Assembly: GCF_014646075.1 (NCBI RefSeq)
Contig: NZ_BMMT01000001.1
Span: forward strand, 397,930 to 461,929
Length of the DNA: 64,000 bases
Reading direction: 5' to 3'
DNA from: Saccharopolyspora thermophila
GTDB taxonomy: Bacteria; Actinomycetota; Actinomycetes; Mycobacteriales; Pseudonocardiaceae
In this document: positions 1 through 10,095 of the stretch, piece after piece
Layout of the letters: every line of letters starts with the position of its first letter
Numbering within the stretch: position 1 is the stretch's first letter
Position numbers and translations under genes: made by a program
Notes under the pieces: generated by a model
Databases searched by the model: none
Told to the model about the DNA's origin: nothing
The model's input: the letters and a program-made list of their open reading frames with translations, nothing else

Positions 1-160
1 CGGAGAAGTAGTAGGCCCGCCCGAGCAGCAGCTGCACGCTCGGCTTGTCGGCGGCGACGTCGAGCACGGGTTCCAAGGCGCGGATCGCCTCGAGCGGACG
101 GCGTTGCGCGAGCAGTTCCTCCGCCCGGCGGAACGCTTCGACAGTGCCTTCGGTCGTCAT
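1..160 (-). CDS. TPR-repeat protein, N-terminal part (runs off the window)
   Basis: Only the first 53 codons are visible, reading leftwards from an ATG at 160; the rest lies outside the window. The peptide begins MTTEGTVEAFRRAEELLAQ and continues with paired amphipathic helices and the small/aromatic spacing of a tetratricopeptide repeat (about residues 9-42, ending LLLGRAYYFS). TPR proteins act as protein-protein scaffolds; nothing here identifies a partner. There is no signal peptide, so it is probably cytoplasmic. It is divergent from enolase, with 307 bp between the two starts. Confidence 0.7.
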   Translation of the reverse strand, partial: MTTEGTVEAFRRAEELLAQRRPLEAIRALEPVLDVAADKPSVQLLLGRAYYFS

Positions 161-1754
<1,594 letters not shown>

Positions 1755-1757
1755 CCC

Positions 1758-2291
1758 ATGCCGGTCGGGCGCGCATCGGATCGACGGCGGCGCGCCCGCC
1801 GGGGCGAGGACCCGGCGGAGCGCCGGTCCGAGCGCGCCCGCCGGACCGGCAGCGGTAAGGGCACCGGGAAGCGACCGCAGTCCGCGGCACGATCCCGGCA
1901 ACGGTCGAGCACCGCGGGCGCCTTCAAGCTGTCCTCGACGCGGCGGGCCGCTGGCCTGGCGATGCTGGTGTGTGTGATGGCGCTGAGCGTGTCGGTGCCG
2001 CTGCGTACCTACCTGAGCCAGCGCGCCGAGCTCGAGGACCAGCAACAGCGCCGGGCGGAGCTGCTACAGCAGGTCCGAGAGCTGGAGCAGCGCAAGCAGG
2101 AGTTGTCCGACCCGGCGCAGGTGGAGGCCGAGGCGCGGGCGCGGCTGGGCTACGTCCGGCCCGGCGAGACACCCTACATCGTGGAGGTGCCGACCGAGCC
2201 GCCCGCGCCGCCACCGCCCGTCGAGCCCGCCGACGACGGCGTGCCGTGGTACGAAGACCTGTGGAATTCCGTGATGAGGAAGGGATCGTGA
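1758..2291 (+). CDS. ftsB: FtsB/DivIC-like septum formation initiator protein
   Basis: Bitopic divisome protein. The 177 residues show a basic, Arg/Ser-rich cytoplasmic N-terminus (1-60), one transmembrane segment (about 63-82, MLVCVMALSVSVPLRTYL), then an extracytoplasmic coiled coil rich in Glu/Gln/Arg (about 86-115), followed by the family motif ARLGYVRPGETPY (about 130-142) and a proline-rich end. FtsB/DivIC forms a subcomplex with FtsL and FtsQ that activates septal cell-wall synthesis. It starts three bases after eno and its stop overlaps the DUF501 start (GTGA). The long basic N-terminal extension is typical of actinobacterial members. Confidence 0.9.
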   Translation: MPVGRASDRRRRARRGEDPAERRSERARRTGSGKGTGKRPQSAARSRQRSSTAGAFKLSSTRRAAGLAMLVCVMALSVSVPLRTYLSQRAELEDQQQRRAELLQQVRELEQRKQELSDPAQVEAEARARLGYVRPGETPYIVEVPTEPPAPPPPVEPADDGVPWYEDLWNSVMRKGS

Positions 2292-2788
2292 CGGTGAACT
2301 CGGGCACGGTCAGTGACGCCGACCGAGAGTGCGTCCAGCGGCAGCTGGGTCGACCGCCGCGCGGGCTGCACGCGGTGGCCGCCCGCGATGCGGCGGGCGA
2401 GCCGACGGTCGTGCAGACGAAACCGCGCCTGGAGGACGGCACGCCGTTTCCGACCCTGTACTACCTGACGGCACCGCAGCTGGTCGCGCACACCTCGACG
2501 CTGGAGGCGGAGGGGCTGATGCGGGAGATGACCGAGCGGCTGGCCACCGACCCGGACCTGGCGCAGCGCTACCGCCGCGCGCACGAGTCCTACCTCGCGG
2601 AGCGTGACGCGCTGGAGCCGCTGGGCACCGACGTCAGCGCGGGGGGCATGCCGAACCGGGTCAAGTGCCTGCATGTCCACGTGGCGCACGCCCTGGCGAA
2701 GGGCCCCGGGGTGAACCCGTTCGGTGACGAGGCGATCGACCTGATCGCCACACGCTGGCCAGAACACCGCTACCTCCTCAACCGCTGA
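2288..2788 (+). CDS. DUF501 domain-containing protein
   Basis: 166-residue cytoplasmic protein of the DUF501 family, conserved directly after ftsB in actinobacteria; its function is unknown. Family features visible are the start DRECVQRQLGRPPRGLHAVA, the central FPTLYYLTAPQLV, and the C-terminal GGMPNRVKCLHVHVAHALA with its Cys-His-His cluster, followed by GPGVNPFGDEA. I chose the GTG at 2288, which overlaps the ftsB stop by four bases (GTGA), consistent with translational coupling; a second GTG at 2294 is possible. Longer upstream readings in this frame only cover ftsB. Confidence 0.92.
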   Translation: MTVNSGTVSDADRECVQRQLGRPPRGLHAVAARDAAGEPTVVQTKPRLEDGTPFPTLYYLTAPQLVAHTSTLEAEGLMREMTERLATDPDLAQRYRRAHESYLAERDALEPLGTDVSAGGMPNRVKCLHVHVAHALAKGPGVNPFGDEAIDLIATRWPEHRYLLNR

Positions 2789-2823
2789 CCCCCACCCCAC
2801 ACCGGGCCGAATCTGCCTCAGGT

Positions 2824-2891
2824 TGGGGGGCCTGGACTGGGGGTGGGGCCGGGTTGGGGTTTTGCGGGTGTTGTGGGGGTTCAGGTGGGGG
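2824..2891 (+). promoter_or_regulatory. G-rich tract with G-quadruplex potential between convergent genes
   Basis: The plus strand carries at least eight runs of three to six G within about 68 bases, including GGGGG-T-GGGG-CC-GGG-TT-GGGG, which fits the classical four-run G-quadruplex rule. It lies after the DUF501 stop and reaches the stop of the convergent acyl-CoA dehydrogenase. A CCCCACCCC at about 2791 can also pair with GGGGTGGGG. It may act as a terminator between the two convergent transcripts. Confidence 0.45.
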
Positions 2892-4491
2892 TGACCCGGT
2901 CGAGGAGGGCTCGTGCTCCGCTGATCGGGGTTGCCCCGAAGGTGTGGTTGGCCGTGGCCAGGCGGGTTGCCACGAAGGCCGCCGCGACCGCCGTCGGGGC
3001 GTGACGGAACAGCAGCGACGCCTGGAACGTGAGCGCCAGCAGCTCCGCGAGGGCCCGGGCGCGTTCGGGAGCCGGTGCGTCGAGTTCGCCGCGCAGCCGC
3101 CGCACCGCGTCGTCGTAGGCGGGATCGGCGCCGCACGCCGTGTCCAGTTCGGACATCAGCGCGTCCTTTGTGGACGGCTGCTTGGCCAAGGCGCGCAACA
3201 GGTCCAGGGCGGTGACGTTGCCGGAGCCCTCCCAGATCGAACTCAGGGGCGCCTCCCGGTACAGCCGGGGCATCCCGGATTCCTCCACGTAACCGTTGCC
3301 GCCGAGGCACTCCAGCGCCTCGGCCACCGCCGCGGGCGCCCGCTTGCACACGTAGAACTTCGCCGCGGGCAGCGCGAGCCGCAGCAGGTCGCGCTCCCCG
3401 GCCTCGACCGCGGCGGCCAGACGCATCGCCAACGTCGTCGCCGCCTCCGATTCCAGCGCCAGGTCGGCCAACACGTTCTGCATCAGCGGCAGGTCCGCGA
3501 GCCGGTGCCCGAAGGCGCTGCGGTGCCGCACGTGGTGCGCCGCCTCGGACAGTGCGATGCGGATGTTGGCCGCCGACCCGAGCACGCAGTCGAGCCGGGT
3601 CATCGACACCATCTCGATGATGCAGCGGACGCCGCGCCCCTCCTCGCCGACCAGGTGGCCCAGCGCACCGGCGTACTCGATCTCGGCGGAGGCGTTCGAC
3701 TTGTTGCCCAGCTTGTCCTTCAACCGCTGGATCCGGATCTCGTTGCGGCTGCCGTCCGGCAGCACCCGCGGCACCAGGAAGCAGCTCAGCCCGCCCGGCG
3801 CCTGCGCCAGCGTCAGGAAGAGGTCGTTCATCGGCGCCGAGGTGAACCACTTGTGCCCGACGATGCGGTAGGTGCCATCCGCCAGCGGCTCCGCCGTGGT
3901 GGTGTTGGCCCGCACGTCCGAGCCGCCCTGCTTCTCGGTCATCGACATCCCGGCCAGCAGCGCCGACTTCTCCGCCGGCGCGCGCAGCCCGAAGTCGTAG
4001 CTGCCCGCGGTCAGCTTCGGCTCGTACTGCCCGGCCAGCGCGGGCGCGTACCGCAGCGCGGGCACCGCGGAGTAGGTCATGGAGATCGGGCAGCCGTGCC
4101 CGGCCTCGGCCTGCGACCACAGGTAGAAGCCCGCCGCGCGCCGCAGATGCGCACCCGGCCCGAGCGCCCAGGGCGCGGCGTGCAGCCCGTGGTCGACGGC
4201 CCGCGCCATCAGCCAGTGCCACGACGGGTGGAACTCGACCTCGTCGATGCGGTGTCCGTAGCGGTCGTGGGTGCGCAGCCGCGGCGGGTGCTCGTTGGCG
4301 AGTCGACCGTGCTCGCGGGCCTCCGCCGAACCGGCCTGCAGAGCGAGTGCGGCGAGGTCGTCGATGCCGTGGCGGTCGAGCGCGGAGCGCAGCGCGGGAT
4401 CGCAGGCGAGCGGGTCGAACCCGTCCAGCGGCGGTGCCTGGTTGACCACCCGGTGGGTGCTGAAGGCGGGCGGCTCGTCGATGAGCGTCAT
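2881..4491 (-). CDS. AidB-type acyl-CoA dehydrogenase family protein
   Basis: FAD-dependent acyl-CoA dehydrogenase fold, 536 residues, the size of the AidB subgroup rather than the ~385-residue beta-oxidation enzymes. Visible features are GCPISMTYSAVPALRY, the flavin-region motif MTEKQGGSDVRANT (near residue 182), the FTSAPMNDLF segment, an acidic/Arg helix GRGVRCIIEMVSMTRLD, and GNVTALDLLRAL near the end. E. coli AidB is induced by alkylation stress and binds DNA; the substrate here is unknown. The start chosen is MTLIDEPPAF at 4491, after a good intergenic gap. It is convergent with DUF501 and divergent from the transglycosylase gene. Confidence 0.88.
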   Translation of the reverse strand: MTLIDEPPAFSTHRVVNQAPPLDGFDPLACDPALRSALDRHGIDDLAALALQAGSAEAREHGRLANEHPPRLRTHDRYGHRIDEVEFHPSWHWLMARAVDHGLHAAPWALGPGAHLRRAAGFYLWSQAEAGHGCPISMTYSAVPALRYAPALAGQYEPKLTAGSYDFGLRAPAEKSALLAGMSMTEKQGGSDVRANTTTAEPLADGTYRIVGHKWFTSAPMNDLFLTLAQAPGGLSCFLVPRVLPDGSRNEIRIQRLKDKLGNKSNASAEIEYAGALGHLVGEEGRGVRCIIEMVSMTRLDCVLGSAANIRIALSEAAHHVRHRSAFGHRLADLPLMQNVLADLALESEAATTLAMRLAAAVEAGERDLLRLALPAAKFYVCKRAPAAVAEALECLGGNGYVEESGMPRLYREAPLSSIWEGSGNVTALDLLRALAKQPSTKDALMSELDTACGADPAYDDAVRRLRGELDAPAPERARALAELLALTFQASLLFRHAPTAVAAAFVATRLATANHTFGATPISGARALLDRVTPT

Positions 4492-4666
4492 GCCCGGAGC
4501 GTAGGCGCACATCCGCGTGGCGGATCGGCTGATCGGCGGGTTGCTCCGCCTGACCGGGGCCCTACGGACGGGTGATGTGTCGGCTCGCCGCTCGGCGATC
4601 GTCCATTCGGTGGTGTATCCAGGGACCCGTCTGGGTTCACGCAGTTCTGCGTCTGGGGGATCGTCG

Positions 4667-6160
4667 GTGTCTGTCCGCAGGAAGCGCCACCGCAAGCACG
4701 TCCACAAATCCGCGCCGCGGTCCAGCGGACCGGTGCAGCGTAGAGCCCGCACGTGGGTGACCGTCACGGCGTTGACACCGATCCTGCTGCTGCCCGCGAC
4801 GCTGGTGGGGGCGTCGAGCTCGTTCCTCCCGGCGCCGCCCGACGGGGAGCGGTCCGATCTGCGGGAACTGGGGGCGACGGGCCACCTGCCGCAGTCGCCG
4901 CGGCTGAGCCCGCAACTGCTGGATCGCGCGGCCGACCCGCAGCGACTGGCCGAGGAACCCGCGCTCGATCTGCCGCGCGGAATCCTGGGCATCCCGCAAC
5001 CCGTGCTGGACGCCTACGTGCGGGCGGCGCGGTCCGTGGCCGACACGAACCCGAGGTGCGGTGTGCACTGGTCGGTGCTCGCCGCGATCGGCCGGATCGA
5101 GTCGGGGCACGCGCGTTCCGGCAGCGTCGACGTGCTGGGCACCACGGTGCGGGCGATCCTCGGCCCGCGGCTGTCCGGCGGGCCCGGCATCGCCGCCATC
5201 CCGGACACGGACGGCGGGCGCTACGACGGCGACCCGGTGTGGGACCGCGCGGTGGGGCCGATGCAGTTCATCCCGTCCACCTGGCGGAAGTGGGCCACCG
5301 ACGGCAACGGGGACAGCGCGGCCAGCCCGCACAACGTGCACGACGCCAGCCTCGCCGCGGCCCGGTACCTCTGCGGCGATGGCGGTGACCTGCGCAGACC
5401 CCGGGATCTGGCGGCCGCGGTGTTCCGCTACAACCACTCCGAGAGCTACGTGCGGACGGTGCTCATCTGGGCTGCCGCATACGCGAAGGGCGTGACGCCC
5501 ACCCCGGCGGACCTGGCCCCGGAGGTGGACGACGTCCTCGCGGGCGAACGCATGCCCGCCGAGCCGCTCGCCCTGGCCCGGCCACCGGCGCCCGCTCCGC
5601 CCCCGGCGCAGCCCGCCCCGTCGCAGAGTCCGCCCGGACCGGCGCAGCCGCCGTCGCCGCCCCCAGCGTCACCGTCCCCGGCGGAGCCGTCGCCGGGGAG
5701 CGGCGTCGTGCCGCCGGACGTGCCGGAACCGAGCATCCCGGAGCTGACGCCGCCGAACCTGACCCCCGCACCGACACCACCACCGGCGTCGACCGGACCG
5801 GGCGCCCCGGACCATCCCGGCGTCCCGCCGGTCACATCGACCCCGCCGGGCGCCGCTCCGCCAGAGACTCCGCCGGGCCCGCCCGGAGCCCCGCCGAGTC
5901 CGACCGCGCCGCCGGCGAGCGGCCCGGAGCCGACGACGCCGCCCTCGACGAGCGAACCACCCTCGACGAGCGAATCGACGACGGCGTGCGACCCGGCGGT
6001 GCTCGCCCGCGGGGAGTTCACGACCGCGGAGCCGAGTCCGGGCACCGTCCTCGGTCCGGGAGCCGGCGACCCGCACGCCGTGGCCCCGGGCCAGCTCGTC
6101 TACGTCGACACCGCGGGCGTCCTCACACCCTGCACGGTGCCTGCCGACTTCCACCCGTGA
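4667..6160 (+). CDS. Secreted lytic transglycosylase with proline-rich tail
   Basis: Cell-wall lytic murein transglycosylase, predicted to cleave the MurNAc-GlcNAc bond. Start GTG at 4667 with GGGGGA seven bases upstream; the frame is open further 5' but has no better site. A basic N-terminus is followed by a membrane or signal segment (about 27-48). The SLT/MltB-like domain spans about 120-290 with the catalytic glutamate in AAIGRIESGH (about 143), GPMQFIPSTW (about 198) and a late FRYNHSESYVRTV. Residues about 300-430 are almost all Pro/Ala/Ser/Thr/Gly, a wall-spanning linker, ending in a small module with two cysteines. The 497-residue protein is monocistronic, with ppx 142 bp downstream. 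Confidence 0.88.
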   Translation: MSVRRKRHRKHVHKSAPRSSGPVQRRARTWVTVTALTPILLLPATLVGASSSFLPAPPDGERSDLRELGATGHLPQSPRLSPQLLDRAADPQRLAEEPALDLPRGILGIPQPVLDAYVRAARSVADTNPRCGVHWSVLAAIGRIESGHARSGSVDVLGTTVRAILGPRLSGGPGIAAIPDTDGGRYDGDPVWDRAVGPMQFIPSTWRKWATDGNGDSAASPHNVHDASLAAARYLCGDGGDLRRPRDLAAAVFRYNHSESYVRTVLIWAAAYAKGVTPTPADLAPEVDDVLAGERMPAEPLALARPPAPAPPPAQPAPSQSPPGPAQPPSPPPASPSPAEPSPGSGVVPPDVPEPSIPELTPPNLTPAPTPPPASTGPGAPDHPGVPPVTSTPPGAAPPETPPGPPGAPPSPTAPPASGPEPTTPPSTSEPPSTSESTTACDPAVLARGEFTTAEPSPGTVLGPGAGDPHAVAPGQLVYVDTAGVLTPCTVPADFHP

Positions 6161-6302
6161 CCGGTGTCCCGCCCGGCCACTGGGGCTGGGAGCGGGGGTT
6201 GAGCGTCGCCACATCGGGTGAGGTCACCCAATGGTCCGGCGGGCGACTAGCGTGGAGACGCGCGAACCAGCGCACCGCCGAACCGAGCGCGAGGAGGACC
6301 AG

Positions 6303-7256
6303 ATGCCACGGGTCGCGGCGATCGACTGCGGGACGAACTCCATCCGCCTGCTGGTGGCCGATGTGACGGTGCACGACGACGGTCGGCGGGATCTGCGCGA
6401 CGTGCACCGCGAGATGCGGATCGTCCGGCTCGGACAGGGCGTCGACGCCACCGGCAGACTCGCCGAGGAGGCGCTGGAACGGACCCGCGCCGCGCTGGTC
6501 GACTACGCGGCCATCGCGCGGCGCAAGGGCGTGGAGCGGGTGCGGATGGTGGCCACCTCGGCGACCCGGGACGCCGCCAACCGCGAGGTCTTCTTCGCCA
6601 TGGTGCGGGACACGCTCGGCATCGACGCCGAGGTGATCACCGGTGACGAGGAGGCCCGGCTGTCGTTCACCGGCGCGGTCGGCGACCTCGACCCGGCCGA
6701 CGGCCCGTTCGTGGTCACCGACATCGGCGGCGGTTCCACCGAACTCGTGGTGGGCACCTGGGACGGGGCGCGGGCGCACATCGCCGCGGCGTATTCCGCG
6801 GACGTCGGATGTGTCCGGTTGACCGAGCGCTGCCTGCACAGCGATCCGCCCACCGACGAGCAGGTCCGCGAGGCGGAGAAGGTGGCCCGGCAGATCCTCG
6901 ACGACGCCTTCGCGGCGGTGGACTGCTCGGGGGCGCGCACCTGGGTGGGGGTCGCCGGAACGGTGACGACGCTGTCCGCGATCGCGCAGGACCTCCCCGA
7001 CTATGACCCGGTCGCAATTCACCTTTCCCATATTTCCCAGAACCGCGTCGAACAGATAACCGACCAACTGCTCCGAATGTCGCACGATGAGAGGGCCTCG
7101 ATCGGGGCCATGCACCCCGGCCGAGTGGACGTCATCGGCGGCGGTGCGTTGGTGGTGAAGGTCCTCGCCGAGGAATTGGCGGAACGCGCCGGGATCATCG
7201 AGATGACCGTCAGTGAGCACGACATTCTCGACGGTATTGCACTGTCTATCAGCTAG
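6303..7256 (+). CDS. ppx: Exopolyphosphatase / pppGpp phosphohydrolase family (Ppx/GppA)
   Basis: ASKHA-fold phosphatase that hydrolyses polyphosphate termini or (p)ppGpp. The 317-residue form with one ASKHA domain matches the short actinobacterial Ppx homologues. Motifs: N-terminal phosphate loop AAIDCGTNSIRLLVADV (4-20), ATSATRDA (about 83), second phosphate loop VTDIGGGSTELV (about 137-148) and VGVAGTVTTL (about 217). The ATG at 6303 is preceded by GAGGAGGACC. A TAGCGT box about 50 bp upstream is a plausible -10. Codon use becomes less GC-rich near the 3' end (about 7010-7250). The position after eno-ftsB-DUF501 agrees with M. tuberculosis Rv1026, although the transglycosylase and dehydrogenase genes are inserted here. 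Confidence 0.93.
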   Translation: MPRVAAIDCGTNSIRLLVADVTVHDDGRRDLRDVHREMRIVRLGQGVDATGRLAEEALERTRAALVDYAAIARRKGVERVRMVATSATRDAANREVFFAMVRDTLGIDAEVITGDEEARLSFTGAVGDLDPADGPFVVTDIGGGSTELVVGTWDGARAHIAAAYSADVGCVRLTERCLHSDPPTDEQVREAEKVARQILDDAFAAVDCSGARTWVGVAGTVTTLSAIAQDLPDYDPVAIHLSHISQNRVEQITDQLLRMSHDERASIGAMHPGRVDVIGGGALVVKVLAEELAERAGIIEMTVSEHDILDGIALSIS

Positions 7257-7383
7257 TTCTCACATTTCGGAACGCTACTTCCAGCTTCTGAGTGACGTAC
7301 TGACTGCATCGAGCCAGAAAGTGACGGCTTTGTGACAGTGCATTGCCGTGAGCTTGTTCTCACTTATGTTTACGCTCATCTGA

Positions 7384-7407
7384 CGCGGCGGTTGAAGAAC
7401 CGCCGCG
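7384..7407. promoter_or_regulatory. 10-bp perfect inverted repeat upstream of the peptide importer operon
   Basis: CGCGGCGGTT (7384-7393), loop GAAG, AACCGCCGCG (7398-7407). It sits 61 bp before the start of the binding-protein gene and 128 bp after ppx. There is no T-tract, so it could be the ppx terminator, an operator or an RNA hairpin in the 5' leader of the operon. Confidence 0.5.
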
Positions 7408-7467
7408 CGTGGTGACCCCGCGTCGGAAATCAACCGCTGGGGCACACGTGGAAGCGGGAGGACCTAC

Positions 7468-9096
7468 ATGCGAAAGGGACGTTTGGCCGCCATGGTCGCG
7501 GCCCCGCTGGCGGTGGCGATGATCGCCACCGGTTGCGGTGGTGGCGGCAGCGGCTCGGGAGAGGACGGCATCATCACTCTGCACTGGGGTGAGCCGGAGA
7601 ACCCTCTGGTCCCAGCCAACACCACCGAGGAGATGGGCGGCTTCATCATCGACGCCCTGTTCACCGGCCTGGTGGAGTACCGGGCCAGTGACCTGAAGGT
7701 GGAGAACGCGGTGGCGGAGTCCATCGAGACCACCGACAACCAGAACTTCACGATCAAGCTCAAGCCGGGCTGGACGTTCCACGACGGCACCCCGGTCGAG
7801 GCGCACAACTTCGTGGACGCCTGGAACTACGCAGCCTACGGTCCTCACGGCTTCCAGGGCGCGAGCTTCTTCGAGCAGATCGAGGGCTACGACGCCCTCC
7901 AGACGGAGGACCCGGACGGCGACGGGCCGGCGCAGGCCCCCACCCCGCCCACCGACAAGATGTCCGGCCTCCAGGTCGTGGACCCGCTCACCTTCACCGT
8001 GAAGCTCAAGCAGCCCTTCACGATCTTCCCGGTGGTGCTGGGCTACTCGGCCTACAAGCCGCTCCCCGACACCTTCTTCCGGGACCCGAAGGGCTTCGAG
8101 GCGCACCCGATCGGCAACGGGCCGTTCAAGTTCGAAAGCCGCGTCCCCAACGTCGAGCTCAACGTCACCGCGTACGACAAGTACGCCGGCGACAACAAGC
8201 CGACCATCAAGGGCGCCAAGTTCAAGGTCTACAACGAGCTGGACGCCGCCTACCAGGACCTGGTCTCGGGCAACCTGGACTTTTTGGAGGCCATCCCGGT
8301 CTCCGCACTCGTGGGTGACAGGTGGAAGCAGGACCTGGGCGACCGGGCCCACCAGAAGCCGGGTCTGCTGACCCAGAACCTGGGCTTCCCGCTCTACGAT
8401 GAGCGGTTCAAGAACCCCTTGCTGCGCAAGGCGATCTCCATGTCGATCGACCGCAAGACGATCGCGCAGCAGGTGTTCGCCGGTGGTCGCGACCCGGCCG
8501 ACGGCTTCGCCACCCCGGCCGTCGACGGCTACCGCCCGAACCAGTGCGGTGAGGCGTGCGAGTTCAACCCGGAGAAGGCCAGGCAGTACCTGCAGCAGGC
8601 TGGTGGCTTCCCGGGCGTGCTGACCGTGGAGACCAACGCCGACGGCGGCCACAACGAGTGGGTCCAGGCGGTCGCCGCGAGCATCAGGCAGAACCTCGGC
8701 ATCGAGACCCAGTTCGTCCCGACCCCGACGTTCGGCGAGTTCCGGCAGAAGGCCAACGGCTTCCAGTTCAGCGGCCTGTTCCGGACCGGGTGGAAGGCCG
8801 ACTACCCGAACCTGGAGACCTTCCTGACCCAGCTGTACCGGACCAACGCGTCGTCCAACGACTACAAGTACTCCAACCCGGCGTTCGACGCCGCGCTGGA
8901 CCGGGCGAACGCGGCTCCGACGGTGGAGGCGGCCACCGCGGCCTACGCTGACGCGGAGAAGCTGCTGGCCGAGGACCTGCCGGTCATCCCGCTGTGGACG
9001 CAGCCGGTGCAGTACGGCTTCTCGGAGCGGATCGCCGCCGGCGAGGTCAAGGCATACCGCATCCTCGACCTGACGACGGTGCGTCTGAACCAGTGA
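7468..9096 (+). CDS. ABC transporter substrate-binding lipoprotein, oligopeptide family (SBP_bac_5)
   Basis: Extracellular solute-binding protein that delivers peptides (or nickel/opine-like ligands in some relatives) to the permeases encoded next. 542 residues. The N-terminus is a lipoprotein signal with charged MRKGR, a hydrophobic stretch and lipobox IATGC, so Cys23 would be lipidated. Family 5 features include WGEPENPLVPANT near the mature start, WTFHDGTPVEAHNFVDAW (about 95-112), a conserved block around LLRKAISMSIDR (about 317) and a C-terminal LLAEDLPVIPLW. The ATG has GGGAGGACC upstream. It is the first gene of a five-gene operon; the exact substrate cannot be read from sequence. Confidence 0.95.
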   Translation: MRKGRLAAMVAAPLAVAMIATGCGGGGSGSGEDGIITLHWGEPENPLVPANTTEEMGGFIIDALFTGLVEYRASDLKVENAVAESIETTDNQNFTIKLKPGWTFHDGTPVEAHNFVDAWNYAAYGPHGFQGASFFEQIEGYDALQTEDPDGDGPAQAPTPPTDKMSGLQVVDPLTFTVKLKQPFTIFPVVLGYSAYKPLPDTFFRDPKGFEAHPIGNGPFKFESRVPNVELNVTAYDKYAGDNKPTIKGAKFKVYNELDAAYQDLVSGNLDFLEAIPVSALVGDRWKQDLGDRAHQKPGLLTQNLGFPLYDERFKNPLLRKAISMSIDRKTIAQQVFAGGRDPADGFATPAVDGYRPNQCGEACEFNPEKARQYLQQAGGFPGVLTVETNADGGHNEWVQAVAASIRQNLGIETQFVPTPTFGEFRQKANGFQFSGLFRTGWKADYPNLETFLTQLYRTNASSNDYKYSNPAFDAALDRANAAPTVEAATAAYADAEKLLAEDLPVIPLWTQPVQYGFSERIAAGEVKAYRILDLTTVRLNQ

Positions 9097-9104
9097 CGAT
9101 GAGC

Positions 9105-9143
9105 CGGTGCCCGGCCCGCCGAGACCCGGTGGGCCGGGCACCG
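9105..9143 (+). promoter_or_regulatory. Strong hairpin between binding-protein and permease genes
   Basis: CGGTGCCCGGCCC (9105-9117) pairs perfectly with GGGCCGGGCACCG (9131-9143) around a 13-base loop. Hairpins here are common in ABC importer operons, where they stabilise the upstream mRNA and reduce read-through, so that binding protein exceeds permease. There is no U-tract. Confidence 0.65.
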
Positions 9144-9168
9144 CGCTGGCTGTGATGAGGAGGCCCGT

Positions 9169-10095
9169 ATGGGTCGCTACGTGTTGCGGCGGCTGCTGCA
9201 ACTGATCCCGGTTTTCATCGGGACCACGCTGATCATTTACCTGCTGGTTTGGGCGATCCCGGGGGACCCGTTCGCCGCGAAGTGCGGGGACCGCGGCTGC
9301 CCGCCGGCATACATCGCCGAGATGCACGAGAAGTACAACCTCGACGATCCCCTGATCGTGCAGTACTTCAAATACCTGGGGCAGCTGCTCACGGGTGATT
9401 TCGGGGAGACCTACGCGGGGGTGCGGGTCAGCCAGCTGATCGAGCAGGCGTACCCGATCACGATCAAGCTCGCCCTGGTCGCGCTGGTCATCGAGGCCCT
9501 CATCGGGTTGGCCGCCGGCATCCTGACCGGCCTGCGCGGTCGCGGGTTCGTTGACAACCTGGTGCTCGTGTCGACGCTGTTTCTGATCTCGCTGCCGGTG
9601 TTCGTCACCGGTTTCGTGCTGCAGATCGTGCTCGGCAGCGAACTCGGCATCATCAGGACGACGGTCAGCTCCAATCCCTCGATCGGGGAGCTGATCGTGC
9701 CCGGCTTCGTGCTCGGCTCGTTGTCGATGGCCTATGTCGCCCGGTTGACCCGGACCAGCCTGATGGAGAACCGCCGGGCCGACTACGTGCGCACGGCGGT
9801 TGCCAAGGGCCTGGAGCAGAAGCGGGTCGTCGGGGTGCACCTGCTGCGCAACTCGCTGATCCCGGTCGTCACCTTCCTCGGCACCGACCTCGGCACCCTG
9901 ATGGGTGGCGCGATCGTCACCGAGGGCGTGTTCAACATCCGCGGCATCGGTGGCCTGATCTTCCAAGCCATCCTGACCAAGGAAGGCACCACGGTGACCG
10001 GGATCGTCACCCTGTTGGTGCTGGTCTACCTGCTGATGAACCTGCTCGTGGACATTCTCTACGCGGTTCTCGACCCGAGGATCCGATATGACTGA
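9169..10095 (+). CDS. Oligopeptide ABC transporter permease, DppB/OppB type
   Basis: Inner-membrane permease, 308 residues, about six transmembrane helices beginning at LLQLIPVFIGTTLIIYLLVW. The family pattern is clear: GDPFAAKCGDRGCPP then YNLDDPLIVQYFKYLGQLL in the first periplasmic region, the EAA-loop-like segment DYVRTAVAKGLEQKRVVGVH (about 204-223), and the terminal VDILYAVLDPRIRYD shared by DppB proteins. The start is ATG with AGGAGG nearby. Its last eight bases overlap the next permease gene, supporting co-translation of the heterodimer. Confidence 0.96.
   Translation: MGRYVLRRLLQLIPVFIGTTLIIYLLVWAIPGDPFAAKCGDRGCPPAYIAEMHEKYNLDDPLIVQYFKYLGQLLTGDFGETYAGVRVSQLIEQAYPITIKLALVALVIEALIGLAAGILTGLRGRGFVDNLVLVSTLFLISLPVFVTGFVLQIVLGSELGIIRTTVSSNPSIGELIVPGFVLGSLSMAYVARLTRTSLMENRRADYVRTAVAKGLEQKRVVGVHLLRNSLIPVVTFLGTDLGTLMGGAIVTEGVFNIRGIGGLIFQAILTKEGTTVTGIVTLLVLVYLLMNLLVDILYAVLDPRIRYD

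Noticed and set aside
2854-4575. Plus-strand open frame of 573 codons opposite the acyl-CoA dehydrogenase
   Set aside because: No ribosome site and no family resemblance, while the opposite strand encodes a clear AidB-like protein.
4492-4666. Possible c-di-AMP riboswitch before the lytic transglycosylase
   Set aside because: Such switches often precede wall hydrolases, but I could not find the conserved core or a convincing fold in these 175 bp.
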